Part shown: piece by piece, positions 9,709 through 17,588 of the stretch
How the letters are laid out: each line of letters begins with the position of its first letter
Numbering within the stretch: position 1 is the first letter of the stretch
Assembly: GCA_024226515.1 (NCBI GenBank)
Contig: JAAELQ010000054.1
Location: 1-50,429 of the forward strand
From: a bacterium
Lineage (GTDB): Bacteria; Acidobacteriota; Polarisedimenticolia; Polarisedimenticolales; Polarisedimenticolaceae
DNA: 50,429 nucleotides
Direction: 5' to 3'
Notes under the pieces: model-generated
Database searches by the model: none
What the model was told of the DNA's origin: nothing
The model's input: the letters and a program-made list of their open reading frames with translations, nothing else
Made by a program: the position numbers and the translations under genes

Positions 9709-10617
9709 ATGAAGAACGAAATGGCCGACCCCAGCATCCGATTCCTCGAGCCCGGTGTGCAGGCGAAATTCGACGCCTCGCGGATCGCCGTGTTGCCCGT
9801 GCCGTTCGAGGCCACCGTGACCTACGGCAGCGGAACGCGCGGTGGGCCCGAGGGTATTCTCCGTGCTTCGGCCGAGCTCGAGCTGTTCGACGAGCGCACG
9901 CGGATCCAACCCCACCAGGCGGGCATCTGGACCGCGCCGTTGCTACAGCCGCAGCCAGAATCGATGCCGGAGGATGTACAAGGTGAGGTCGGCCGGCTGA
10001 TGGATGCCGGCAAGTGGGTCGTGATGCTCGGCGGAGAGCACTCGATCACGCCGGCCGCAGTCCGGGCCGCAGCAGCGAGGGTTCCCGGACTGCACGTCGT
10101 CCAGCTCGACGCTCACGCCGATCTCCGTGACACGTACCTGGGGTCTCCTTGGAACCACGCGTGCGCCATGGCGCGTTGCCTGGAGGTTGCGCCGGTGCGT
10201 GCGTTCGGGATACGCAGCTACTCGGCCGCCGAGGCGCGTCGCATGGACGGCGAGCCGATCGACTACGGGATTGTCCACGCGTGGGAGATGTCCGCCGACG
10301 ACGGCTGGCTCCATGCCGTCGAGTCGCTGGCGGGCCGCCCGGTCTATCTCACGGTTGACGTCGACTACTTCGATCCGTCGCTGGTTCCCGCCACCGGAAC
10401 GCCGGAGCCCGGCGGGCCGGGTTGGAGACTGACTCAGCGGCTGCTGGACCGGCTGTTCGAGGTCGCGGACGTGGTGGCCTGTGACGCGGTGGAGCTGGCT
10501 CCCACCCCGGGGCTGCACCACGCCGACTTCACCGTGGCGCGGCTGGTTCACGAACTCGTCGGCCGCGCAGCGCTGCGGCACGGCTGGACCGCGGACACCG
10601 CGGATACGAAATCGTAA
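9709..10617 (+). CDS. speB: Agmatinase / ureohydrolase family protein
   Basis: A dimanganese hydrolase that removes urea from guanidino compounds; agmatine to putrescine is the likeliest reaction. All metal-binding motifs are present: GGEHSITPA (first His), QLDAHADLRD (Asp, His, Asp), and LTVDVDYFDPS near residue 225, followed by TGTPEPGG. The length of about 302 fits agmatinase. Three in-frame starts exist (GTG 9694, ATG 9709, ATG 9721); conserved sequence begins at IRFLEPG, so 9709 or 9721 is likeliest. Arginase, guanidinobutyrase or formimidoylglutamase specificity cannot be excluded. Confidence 0.85.
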   Translation: MKNEMADPSIRFLEPGVQAKFDASRIAVLPVPFEATVTYGSGTRGGPEGILRASAELELFDERTRIQPHQAGIWTAPLLQPQPESMPEDVQGEVGRLMDAGKWVVMLGGEHSITPAAVRAAAARVPGLHVVQLDAHADLRDTYLGSPWNHACAMARCLEVAPVRAFGIRSYSAAEARRMDGEPIDYGIVHAWEMSADDGWLHAVESLAGRPVYLTVDVDYFDPSLVPATGTPEPGGPGWRLTQRLLDRLFEVADVVACDAVELAPTPGLHHADFTVARLVHELVGRAALRHGWTADTADTKS

Positions 10618-10681
10618 CCCGCGCTCCCAAACCAAGGCAAACAGTACGCTTCGCCTCGCGCGCCTTCGCGGTGCCGCACGC

Positions 10682-10711
10682 TTGACACTGACCGCCCGCT
10701 TTGCCTAGGTT
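10682..10711 (+). promoter_or_regulatory. Promoter with near-leaderless start
   Basis: TTGACA at 10682-10687, an 18-bp spacer and TAGGTT at 10706-10711. The ATG of the following gene is at 10722, so transcription would begin within about four bases of the start codon. Confidence 0.5.
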
Positions 10712-10721
10712 ACCAAGTGGG

Positions 10722-11603
10722 ATGATCACAGGCTTCAATACCGACATCGACCATCGAGATCGGGTGTTCCACGTCCAGACCGAAGACAAGGGCGTCGGTA
10801 ACCCGCAGGTCGAAACCCTGATCTATTGCGGCGGTGAGATCGTCGCCAGCCGGCGCAGTTCCTACTCCGAGCTGGCCGAGGAGAATCACACGGAAGACGA
10901 GGTGCTGCGCCGGATGGAGCTCCAGCACCAGGAGATGATCCGCGAGATCCTCAACGGGCATTACGACGATTCCGAGGAGCTCAAGCCGTTCGGCCACTCG
11001 ATCATCACCAACCGCAGTCTCGACGAGGTCGTGCTGGAGTTTCTCGCGACGCAGGCGGCCGAGGACGGCCCCGGCCCCGCGGCCGCGGATCCCGTGCCGG
11101 AGGCGCCGCCGCCGGCCGCCGCCACACCGACCCAGGTTGATGCACCGACGGTGGTCGTCGGCCCCGCTCCCGCGGCGGAGCCGGTCGAGGCGCCGAGACT
11201 CCGACGCGATCCAGCCCCCGCGGCCGATCCGGTCGCCGCGCCCCCGGCCGTTCCGACGCCGCCGGCGTCCGCCGAGCCGGCCGTGGTGCTGCGACTGGAG
11301 CCGCTGGACGAGATGGTGCTGCTCGAGGGCACGCGCCCCAACCTCAGGCTCAAGGTCACGGCCGAGGCTTCGAACCGCCCGCTGACCGACGTGTACGTCA
11401 CGGTCAGCCTGATCTCCACCGCCGGCCCGACACACGAGTTGTTCTCGGCGCCGGCCGACGCGCAGGGCTACTTCGAGGCGTCGTTCGAGATCCCCGAGAT
11501 GCCGGGGGTCAACGCCGCGATCCTGTGCGAAGCGGTCGCCGCGGGCGGGCGCGCCGAGTACCGGCAGCTGATCTTCAAGACCGACCCGACCGCCGGCGCC
11601 TGA
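10722..11603 (+). CDS. Conserved protein of unknown function with Pro/Ala-rich linker
   Basis: The 293-residue protein has three parts. Residues 1-110 form a compact domain beginning MITGFNTDIDHRDRVFHVQT and containing NPQVETLIYCGGEIVASRR; I recall this as a conserved but uncharacterised module in Acidobacteriota-like genomes. Residues about 110-190 are a low-complexity Pro/Ala/Glu linker. The last 100 residues look like an Ig-like or transthyretin-like beta domain (LRLKVTAEASNRPLTDVYVT). There is no signal peptide. A dispersed DNA repeat lies inside the linker at 11127-11142. ATG 10722 is preferred to TTG 10701 because the latter overlaps the promoter spacer. Confidence 0.7.
   Translation: MITGFNTDIDHRDRVFHVQTEDKGVGNPQVETLIYCGGEIVASRRSSYSELAEENHTEDEVLRRMELQHQEMIREILNGHYDDSEELKPFGHSIITNRSLDEVVLEFLATQAAEDGPGPAAADPVPEAPPPAAATPTQVDAPTVVVGPAPAAEPVEAPRLRRDPAPAADPVAAPPAVPTPPASAEPAVVLRLEPLDEMVLLEGTRPNLRLKVTAEASNRPLTDVYVTVSLISTAGPTHELFSAPADAQGYFEASFEIPEMPGVNAAILCEAVAAGGRAEYRQLIFKTDPTAGA
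11127..11142 (-). repeat. Dispersed short repeat inside a coding linker
   Basis: CCGACCCAGGTTGATG is the exact reverse complement of the repeat word found upstream of thiN and top6B. Here it is translated as part of TPTQVDA in the low-complexity linker of the surrounding protein. Confidence 0.6.
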
Positions 11604-11618
11604 TCCTCCGCCCGGCCC

Positions 11619-12107
11619 TCAGTCGAGCGTCCGGCTACCCCGTGCGCGCGCCATCTCGCGCTGCGCCTCTTTCTTGCGCGCGGTCTCGCGCTTGTCGAAG
11701 CTCCGCTTGCCTCGCCCGACCGCGATCTCCACCTTGATCCGGCCGCCCTTCAGGTACAGCTTCGTCGGCACGAGCGTCATGCCCGACGTGTCGATTTCCT
11801 TGGCCAGCTTCCGGATCTCGGCGGCATGCAGGAGCAGCTTGCGTGGCCTGACGGGGTCCTGGTCCGTGACGTTCGCGTGCGTGTACGGACTGAAGTGTGC
11901 GTTGTACAGGAACACCTCGCCGTTCTTGATCCGAGCGTAGGCGTCCTTGAGATTGACCCGCCCCTCTCTCGCACTCTTCACCTCGGGCCCCGTCAGGACG
12001 ATTCCCGCCTCGTAGCGCTTGTCGAGGTGGAACTCGTGGCCGGCCGAGCGGTTGCCCGACAGCAGGCTGCCCTCGGGTCCGCGGCCCTTTTTCTTCTTTC
12101 TCGCCAC
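11619..12107 (-). CDS. smpB: SsrA-binding protein SmpB
   Basis: Binds the tRNA-like end of tmRNA and brings it to stalled ribosomes in trans-translation. The 162 residues show the whole family pattern: a basic KKKKGR start, EAGIVLTGPEVKSAREGRVN, NAHFSPYTHAN, RKLLLHAAEIRKLA, GMTLVPTKLYLKGGRIKVEI and GRGKRSFDKRE, with the basic Arg/Lys/Met-rich tail that enters the mRNA channel. It is convergent with the preceding gene with only 15 bp between stops, and lies 23 bp upstream of nothing else on its strand except rsmI, which is transcribed towards it. Confidence 0.95.
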   Translation of the reverse strand: MARKKKKGRGPEGSLLSGNRSAGHEFHLDKRYEAGIVLTGPEVKSAREGRVNLKDAYARIKNGEVFLYNAHFSPYTHANVTDQDPVRPRKLLLHAAEIRKLAKEIDTSGMTLVPTKLYLKGGRIKVEIAVGRGKRSFDKRETARKKEAQREMARARGSRTLD

Positions 12108-12130
12108 CGAAACGACTCCCGGCCGGCTGT

Positions 12131-12979
12131 TCAGCCGTCCTCGATCTCGCCCAGCTCCACGAGCAGTCGATACAACTCCGCCCGCTTGTACCCGGTCTCG
12201 CGGGCCACCTTCTTCAACGCCGCGCGTCGATCGCCGGTCTCGCCCAGTCGATCGCGCCAGACGCCGACGATCCGCTCCGCCTTCTCGTCACCGCTATCAT
12301 CCGCCGCAGGATCGTGGCCCGCAACGCCGACGACGAACTCGCCCTTCGGTTCGTCGCCGAGACGTTCCATGACGTGGGTGGCCGGACCGCGCAGCAGCGT
12401 CTCGTGCAACTTCGTCAGCTCACGCCCGACCACCAGCTCTCGCCCCCCGTACAGCTCGCCGAAATCGCGCAGCGTCTCCACGATTCGATGCGGCGCCTCG
12501 AAGCAGACCCACGTGCGAGGCTCGGCACGCAGCTCCCGCAACCTCCGCCGCCGCTCGCCGGCGCGATGCGGCAAGAAGCCCTCGAACACGTAGCGGTCGG
12601 CCGGCAGGCCGCTGACCGAGAGCAGGGTCGCCACGGCCGAGGGCCCGGGAACGGGGCACACGCCCAGCCCCGCGTCGAGCGCCGCCCGCACGAGCTCCGC
12701 TCCGGGGTCCGAGACCGCCGGCGTGCCCGCGTCCGATACGAGCGCTCCCTGCTCGCCTCCGAGGAGGCGCTCGACGAGCGAGTCGAGCCGCTCGCGCTCG
12801 TTGAACCGGTGGCAGGACACGGTCGGGGTCGTCACGCCTCCATGGGCCAGCAGCTTGGCCGTGCGCCGCGTGTCCTCGCAGGCGATCCAGTCCACGCCAC
12901 GCAGCGTCTCCAGCGCGCGAGGGGACAGATCCTGCAGGTTCCCCAGCGGGGTCGCGACCACGAACAGCTTGCCCGACAT
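12131..12979 (-). CDS. rsmI: 16S rRNA (cytidine-1402-2'-O)-methyltransferase RsmI
   Basis: Methylates the ribose of C1402 in 16S rRNA using SAM. The 282-residue protein has the tetrapyrrole-methylase fold motifs of RsmI: LFVVATPLGNLQDLSPRALE, ACEDTRRTAKLL, ALVSDAGTPAVSDPG, VCPVPGPSA and FEAPHRIVETL, ending in the helical C-terminal region. ATG 12979 gives MSGKLFVVATP; the longer open frame to 13750 is a shadow of nadE and the cytochrome gene. It is 23 bp upstream of smpB on the same strand, so both translation-related genes probably share a transcript. Confidence 0.93.
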   Translation of the reverse strand: MSGKLFVVATPLGNLQDLSPRALETLRGVDWIACEDTRRTAKLLAHGGVTTPTVSCHRFNERERLDSLVERLLGGEQGALVSDAGTPAVSDPGAELVRAALDAGLGVCPVPGPSAVATLLSVSGLPADRYVFEGFLPHRAGERRRRLRELRAEPRTWVCFEAPHRIVETLRDFGELYGGRELVVGRELTKLHETLLRGPATHVMERLGDEPKGEFVVGVAGHDPAADDSGDEKAERIVGVWRDRLGETGDRRAALKKVARETGYKRAELYRLLVELGEIEDG

Positions 12980-13007
12980 TTGCCGGAGAATAGCACGCGC
13001 GCTCACT

Positions 13008-13015
13008 GCTAGAAT
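13008..13015 (+). promoter_or_regulatory. Extended -10 promoter for the cytochrome c'-like gene
   Basis: CTGCTAGAAT contains TAGAAT at 13010-13015 with a TG one base upstream, an extended -10 form. It lies 30 bp before ATG 13046 in the divergent gap with rsmI. Confidence 0.45.
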
Positions 13016-13045
13016 GAACCGTGCTCGTCTGAGGAGATGCGATCC

Positions 13046-13501
13046 ATGTTCCAACGTCAGCTCGTTCTCGCGGTTCTGGTTCTGGTGGGCTTGTTCGCGG
13101 CGTCTTGCGCCACTGCGCAGGATGGCGACGCGGCCTCGCAGGGCTCGACGTCCGGCGCTCCCGGGCTGTTTCACGACGACGGCAAGGCGCTCGAGCAGGC
13201 GACCGCCGCGGCCCTGCTGGCCTTCCTGCGCGAAGACCTGGTGGGTGCCGAACGCGCGGTGGCCGAGATAGAGACCCACTGCCTCGAGGCCGGTCCGGAG
13301 GATCGCGAGCGGCTCGGTGGGGAGTTGCTCAACTACGATCAGGCGTTTCACGTCGTAATCGACACGGTGCGACGCCTGTGCCGGGAAGAGAACCTCGACG
13401 CCGCGCACGATCAATTCGTCTGGATTCAGCGAAGCTGCCTCGCGTGCCACAAGCTGGCCCGCACGGAGGGGAAGCTCTCCGGAGAAGCGAACGGCGGCTA
13501 G
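13046..13501 (+). CDS. Exported monohaem protein resembling cytochrome c'/c556
   Basis: A 151-residue exported protein. The N-terminus has a signal peptide with a lipobox-like end (LFAASC), so it may be a lipoprotein. The mature part is helical with a single CLACH haem-attachment motif (CxxCH) near the C-terminus followed by basic residues, the arrangement of the four-helix cytochrome c' and c556 families. It may bind haem for electron transfer or gas sensing in the periplasm. ATG 13046 is preferred to ATG 13037 because GAGGAG (13031-13036) gives a 9-bp spacing to it but directly abuts the other. Its TAG stop overlaps that of nadE in CTAG (13498-13501). Confidence 0.7.
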   Translation: MFQRQLVLAVLVLVGLFAASCATAQDGDAASQGSTSGAPGLFHDDGKALEQATAAALLAFLREDLVGAERAVAEIETHCLEAGPEDRERLGGELLNYDQAFHVVIDTVRRLCREENLDAAHDQFVWIQRSCLACHKLARTEGKLSGEANGG

Positions 13502-14349
13502 CTGTTCCAGTCCCGCGGGTAGCGGAAGTCCCAACCGATCGAGCGTGTCGAGACCTTGGCGATCACGGGTGGCCGACGCTTGAACTGCGAGCGCACGATC
13601 ATGTTCTGCACGCGTTGCACCAGCTTGCGCGAGAACCCCGCCGCGATCGCTTCGTCGGACTCGACGCGTGCGTCCACCAGCAGCGCCAGCAGACGATCTA
13701 CCTCGTCGTAGCTGAAGCCGAGCTCTTTCTCGTCGGACTGGTCCGGCCACAGGTCGGCGGAAGGCGGCTTGTTGCGAATCGCCGCCGGCACGCGAAGATA
13801 CGTCGCCAGCGCACGGACCTGGGTCTTGTACAGGTCGCCGATCGGGTTGATCGCCGACGCCAGGTCGCCGTGCAGCGTCCCGTAGCCCAGCAGCAGCTCG
13901 GTCTTGTTGCTCGAACCGAGCACGAGCGCCTCGTAAGCCTCCGAGCGGTCGAACAGCAGCATCATCCGCGCTCGTGCCATCACGTTGCCCAGACGCATGC
14001 GGTTCGTCTCTCCGGAGATCGCGGAGAACCCGTCCACCAGCGGTGAGATGTCGATCACTTCGTGCTCGACTCCCAGCGATCGGATGGCCTTCTCCGCATC
14101 GCTCAGCGAGTCGGGGCTACTCGAGCGGTACGGCATGCAGAGGCAAACCAGGCCCTCGGGTCCGAGCGCGCGTACGGCGAGGTAGGCCGACACCGCCGAG
14201 TCGATGCCGCCCGACATGCCGAGCACGAACCGGCGACGCCCGGTGCGCAGGAGCTCGTTGCGCAGGAACCCGGTCAGCAGCTGCGTCATCCAGCGCGGGT
14301 CGATCGTCAGGTCGGCATCGCCCGAGCCGCTTCCCTCCGCCACGCTCAT
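13498..14349 (-). CDS. nadE: NAD synthetase (synthetase domain)
   Basis: Amidates nicotinic acid adenine dinucleotide to NAD using ATP. The 283-residue protein has the PP-loop GMSGGIDSAVSAYLAVRAL, then LGNVMARARMM, LGSSNKTELLLGYGT and the GDLYKTQVRALA segment. It lacks the N-terminal amidase domain of glutamine-dependent enzymes; that activity is encoded by the gene just upstream, whose stop overlaps this ATG (ATGA, 14346-14349). The two products probably act together, so glutamine can supply the ammonia. Confidence 0.93.
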   Translation of the reverse strand: MSVAEGSGSGDADLTIDPRWMTQLLTGFLRNELLRTGRRRFVLGMSGGIDSAVSAYLAVRALGPEGLVCLCMPYRSSSPDSLSDAEKAIRSLGVEHEVIDISPLVDGFSAISGETNRMRLGNVMARARMMLLFDRSEAYEALVLGSSNKTELLLGYGTLHGDLASAINPIGDLYKTQVRALATYLRVPAAIRNKPPSADLWPDQSDEKELGFSYDEVDRLLALLVDARVESDEAIAAGFSRKLVQRVQNMIVRSQFKRRPPVIAKVSTRSIGWDFRYPRDWNS

Positions 14350-15272
14350 CGGACGATCCGTCGCCGCGTGGCGGGACGGGGTGAGTCTTCCTCGCGCGCC
14401 GGCGCTTCTTTTTCGGGGAGGTCGAAGCGTAGCTGCCGGATGCGTTCCACCTCGCGAGCCACGAGCTCGACGTCGTCGTCCCGCAGCAGGGGATAGGCGG
14501 TTCGCGCCCGACGGAGAACGCTCGCCTTGAGCTCCACGACCTTCAGCGCGTCCTCCAGCGGGGGCAACGTCGCCACCGTCCGGCCGAAGGGATCGACGAC
14601 CATCGAGCCGCCGCCGAACGACAGGCCGTCCTCGCACCCGCTGCGGTTGACGTAGACGAGAAACGTCGTTTGGAACTGGGCGGTGACCTGCAGCAATTGC
14701 TGCCAGACTCCGACACTGGTCACGCCGCGCCCCGGCTTGGTGCCCCGCGTCGGACCGTTGGCCGGCACGAAGATCACGGCCGCGCCCTGGTGGGCCAGCA
14801 GCCACGCGCACGTCGAATGCCACAGATCCTCGCAGACCAGCATTCCACCCCTACCGAACGGAGCGTCGAAAGCGCGCAGGCGATCGCCACGGGCGAAGTC
14901 GCGACCCTCCTGAAACAGGCCGTACGTCGGGAGGTACAGCTTGCGATGCACGTGGACGAGCTTGCCACCAGAGAAGTATCCGGCGGAGTTGTAGTAGCGA
15001 TGGTCGTCCGACTCCTCGACGAAGCCGATCACGCAGTCGATCTTGCGCGAGGCGCGAGCCAGCCGCCGCATCGCGGGGTCCGTCGGGCGCAGCGCGACGT
15101 CCGGAACCTGGTCGCGCAGCAGGTAGCCGGTCAGCGAGAGCTCTGGGAAGACGACAACGTCCGCGTCGTCGTCGGACGACCGGGCGAGCGCATCCAGGTG
15201 CAATTCGAGGTTGGCCTCGAGTTGCCCGAGTCGGGGGGAGATCTGGGCCAGGGCGACGCGGAAGTCTTTCAT
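14346..15272 (-). CDS. Nitrilase-superfamily amidase, probable glutaminase partner of NadE
   Basis: A carbon-nitrogen hydrolase of 308 residues with the complete Glu-Lys-Cys triad: FPELSLTGYLL (Glu about 44), HVHRKLYLPTYG (Lys about 113) and GGMLVCEDLWHS (Cys about 147). This form, with LPTYGLFQEGRDF, is the one found as the N-terminal domain of glutamine-dependent NAD synthetases. Overlap with nadE by 4 bp supports the reading as a split enzyme in which it releases ammonia from glutamine. The C-terminal 35 residues are charged and without a clear family. Confidence 0.85.
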   Translation of the reverse strand: MKDFRVALAQISPRLGQLEANLELHLDALARSSDDDADVVVFPELSLTGYLLRDQVPDVALRPTDPAMRRLARASRKIDCVIGFVEESDDHRYYNSAGYFSGGKLVHVHRKLYLPTYGLFQEGRDFARGDRLRAFDAPFGRGGMLVCEDLWHSTCAWLLAHQGAAVIFVPANGPTRGTKPGRGVTSVGVWQQLLQVTAQFQTTFLVYVNRSGCEDGLSFGGGSMVVDPFGRTVATLPPLEDALKVVELKASVLRRARTAYPLLRDDDVELVAREVERIRQLRFDLPEKEAPAREEDSPRPATRRRIVR

Positions 15273-15706
15273 GAGGAAAACTCAAGCTAACACATCATTC
15301 GACGCGCGCACGACCGCGCCGTTTCGGCGCGGTTGGCAAAAACACGTCCTAATTCGGTCAATGTGACGCGATTAGGAGGGCGCCCGATCCGGTGCAGAAA
15401 AACCGCGTATCGCAGTGGCGAGGAATAATTCCTGTTCCGCGGCCGTACAAGTTGAAGTAAGATGAGTTTTCAGGGCGAATTCTAACGAGGAACGTACCTC
15501 GGGGAGGGTATGGCCGAGTTGGATCCCGACTTGGCCTGAATCTTTCATAGCTTCAACAGTGCCGACGTTCGTCGCGCACTCCGAAACTCGCGGGCAACCG
15601 GGCAGTATTCACATTTGCCGGTGTCCAGCCGAGAGGGGTGCGGTAGGCTTGGCACGATTCCATTCGATTCCAGTAGACGGTGAAACCCGAAGTGGGGGTA
15701 CAGAAA
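15273..15706. other. Divergent control region upstream of the sigma factor
   Basis: About 430 bp without a convincing gene. It holds a 9-bp stem with a 3-nt loop, ACCGCGCCG/CGGCGCGGT (15313-15333), without a U-run; a 13-bp dyad AGGAATAATTCCT (15421-15433); and a nine-codon frame (15510-15539, MAELDPDLA) preceded by GGGGAGG, which could be a leader peptide. No clear -35/-10 pair is visible. Confidence 0.5.
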
Positions 15707-16891
15707 ATGGCCAGGAAGGCACCATACAAGCTCGTGGACACGGAGGAGACCGCAGAGGTCGTGGTCCGGCAGAGCCCGGCCGAGATCGGCACGGTAGCGG
15801 AAGAGAAGACTCCGCGCCCGCCGGTGGTCGGAGCCGAGCCCGAGAAACCGACGGCGGCGATCTTGCCGATTTATCTGCGTGAGATGGGCGCGACGCCGCT
15901 CATCGACGAGAACCAGGAAGTCGAACTCGCGCGCGAGTTGCAGGAAGCTCGCCAGGCGATGTCGAAGATCGCGCTGAAGCTGCCGGCGTCCCCGCGCGAT
16001 TACTGCCTGGAGGACGATCTCGAGGGACCGAAGCGAGGCCGCGAGTGGCCGCTGGACGACTCCGAGGAGTTCTACCACAAGTTCGTGCGCTACGCGCGAG
16101 AGCACAAGAGCGAAGGACGGGTCGCGACGCTGATGAAGGACGCGCGCAAGCAGAAGCGTCACATCGATCACGCGCGTGACGCGTTGATCCTCGCGAACCT
16201 GCGGCTCGTCGTTCACATCGCGAAGAAGTACTTGAACCACGGCATCTCCTTCATGGACCTGATCCAGGAAGGCAACATCGGACTGATGAAGGCCGTGGAG
16301 AAGTTCGAGTACGAGCGCGGCAACAAGTTCTCGACGTACGCGTACTGGTGGATCAAGCAGGCGATCGAGCGCGCCATCGCCGACAAGGCCCGCGTGATCC
16401 GCATCCCGGTACATGTCAACGAGAAGATCAAGAAGATCTCGCGCATCTCGAAAGAGCTCGCCGAGCAGTTCGGTCGCAAGCCGACGCCGGCCGAAATCGC
16501 GAAGAAGCTGCACATGCCGGTGGGCAAGGTCGAGGAGATCCTCGGCGTCGTACCGGAACCGCAGGCGCTCGAGGACATGTCGTCCGACGACGACAGCCCG
16601 GGCCTGCTGCGCTTCGTCGCGGATGCAAACGCGCCGTGCCCGCTCGAGCGGACGGTCGATCGCGAACTGCGAGAGAAGGTCGAGACGACGCTGAAGCTCC
16701 TCAGCGAGCGTGAGGAAGAGATCGTGCGGCTGCGCTTCGGCATCGGCCGTGAGATGCCCTACACCCTCGAGGAGATCGGTCGCGTGATGGGCCTGTCGCG
16801 GGAGCGCGTGCGCCAGATCGAAGCGACCGCCCTGAAGAAGATCCAGGCGGCCGAGGAGAGCTGTGACCTGCGCGAGTTCCTCTCCGTCTGA
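15707..16891 (+). CDS. RNA polymerase sigma-70 family factor, RpoD/RpoS-like
   Basis: A 394-residue principal-type sigma factor. After about 50 poorly conserved residues come region 1.2 (LPIYLREMGATPLIDENQEV), region 2 (ANLRLVVHIAKKYLNHGISF, then MDLIQEGNIGLMKAVEKFEY and STYAYWWIKQAIERAIADKA), region 3 and region 4 (RLRFGIGREMPYTLEEIGRV, then LSRERVRQIEATALKK). A charged stretch of roughly 60 residues separates regions 1.2 and 2. Region 1.1 is absent, so it could be the housekeeping factor of this lineage or a group 2 factor like RpoS. ATG 15707 follows AGTGGGGGTA; a GTG at 15680 is less likely. Confidence 0.9.
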   Translation: MARKAPYKLVDTEETAEVVVRQSPAEIGTVAEEKTPRPPVVGAEPEKPTAAILPIYLREMGATPLIDENQEVELARELQEARQAMSKIALKLPASPRDYCLEDDLEGPKRGREWPLDDSEEFYHKFVRYAREHKSEGRVATLMKDARKQKRHIDHARDALILANLRLVVHIAKKYLNHGISFMDLIQEGNIGLMKAVEKFEYERGNKFSTYAYWWIKQAIERAIADKARVIRIPVHVNEKIKKISRISKELAEQFGRKPTPAEIAKKLHMPVGKVEEILGVVPEPQALEDMSSDDDSPGLLRFVADANAPCPLERTVDRELREKVETTLKLLSEREEEIVRLRFGIGREMPYTLEEIGRVMGLSRERVRQIEATALKKIQAAEESCDLREFLSV

Positions 16892-16916
16892 AGGACCGAG
16901 AAAGTCTGCAATTCGA

Positions 16917-16950
16917 GGGCCGGGGATCTCAGACCCCCGGCCCTTCTTCT
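16917..16950 (+). terminator. Rho-independent terminator of the sigma factor gene
   Basis: GGGCCGGGG (16917-16925) pairs perfectly with CCCCGGCCC (16935-16943) across a 9-nt loop and is followed by TTCTTCTT. It lies 25 bp after the stop. Confidence 0.85.
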
Positions 16951-17252
16951 TGCAGTCGCCCGACTCACGGACCGGCTGTGGAAAACTCGGCCCGCTACCT
17001 CCATCGGCACGAGCCAACGCGTGTTTCCGTAAGTCGAAGATATATAAGGGCTTAGGTCTCTTTTTTCAATCCCCGTCCCAGGTTGATTCCCTTCTGTCGG
17101 GCGATCCGTAGGGATTCGCACAGGATTTCCACAGCTGCCTCCGGAGGGCTCGGCACGCGGTATATTCACCGCGGATTCGCCAGATCGACTGCTCAAACGG
17201 CGTTTACAGGCGTAGATTGGCTTCTCCGGGGCGCTTCCCGGACCTGTGACAC
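16951..17252. other. Intergenic region with degenerate repeat and candidate promoter
   Basis: No gene is seen. TATATT (17161-17166) in GCGGTATATTCACCGC is a candidate -10 for the small gene that follows, and an AT-rich TATATAAG run lies at about 17040-17047. CGTCCCAGGTTGAT (17074-17087) is a one-mismatch inverted copy of the dispersed repeat. Two inverted CTGTGGAAA/TTTCCACAG words (16976 and 17126) resemble weak DnaA boxes. Confidence 0.4.
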
Positions 17253-17486
17253 ATGGAAACAATGACGATTTTCGACCTGAGGTCCGCCTACCACACGTCG
17301 CTCTCGAACATGCGCGGCTGGCTGCTGGACAACTCTCTGTGCCGCGGCCTGACGCAGCTGGATCGGCTATCGATCCTGGACGCGTGGCAGCAGGAGATGG
17401 TCGAGTTCTTCGAGCGTAACGGGCACTGTTTCGCCTGTAACCGGCGTCTCGAGCGCTGCACCTGCCCGAAAGAACCGGCCTGCTGA
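17253..17486 (+). CDS. Small protein with C-terminal cysteine cluster
   Basis: I do not recognise this 77-residue protein. Its first two thirds are helical (LRSAYHTSLSNMRGWLLDN), and the C-terminus has HCFACNRRLERCTC, a CxxC plus CxC arrangement that could hold a zinc ion. No signal peptide. No strong ribosome-binding site precedes either ATG (17253 or 17262). The codon use is like its neighbours, which supports it being real. A stem TCGCTCG/CGAGCGA (17502-17519) follows the stop but lacks a U-run. Confidence 0.55.
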   Translation: METMTIFDLRSAYHTSLSNMRGWLLDNSLCRGLTQLDRLSILDAWQQEMVEFFERNGHCFACNRRLERCTCPKEPAC

Positions 17487-17588
17487 CCCCCCCCCTCGCG
17501 GTCGCTCGTGGGCGAGCGAGCCGCGGCCGGAAGCCCGTTCTGACCGGGCGTCCGCAGGCCGTCGTCGCACGGCACCTCCTTGGTCCCC

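Noticed and set aside
13815..13830. Further copies of the dispersed repeat inside nadE (CCTGGGTC) and dgt (35661)
   Set aside because: Only the 8-bp core matches, the ATCAA part is absent, and both lie in conserved coding sequence.
15313..15333. Terminator in the gap before the sigma factor
   Set aside because: It lies between divergent genes and lacks a U-run, so no transcript would end there by this means.
15654..15672. Sigma-54 promoter (TGGCACG) upstream of the sigma factor
   Set aside because: The TGC-type -12 element is missing at the required spacing.
16976..17134. Replication origin with DnaA boxes
   Set aside because: Only two weak, inverted CTGTGGAAA-type words are seen, without a box cluster, dnaA, dnaN or an unwinding element.
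17502..17519. Terminator after the small Cys-rich gene
   Set aside because: The 7-bp stem has no U-run on either strand, so I leave it as a stem-loop only.
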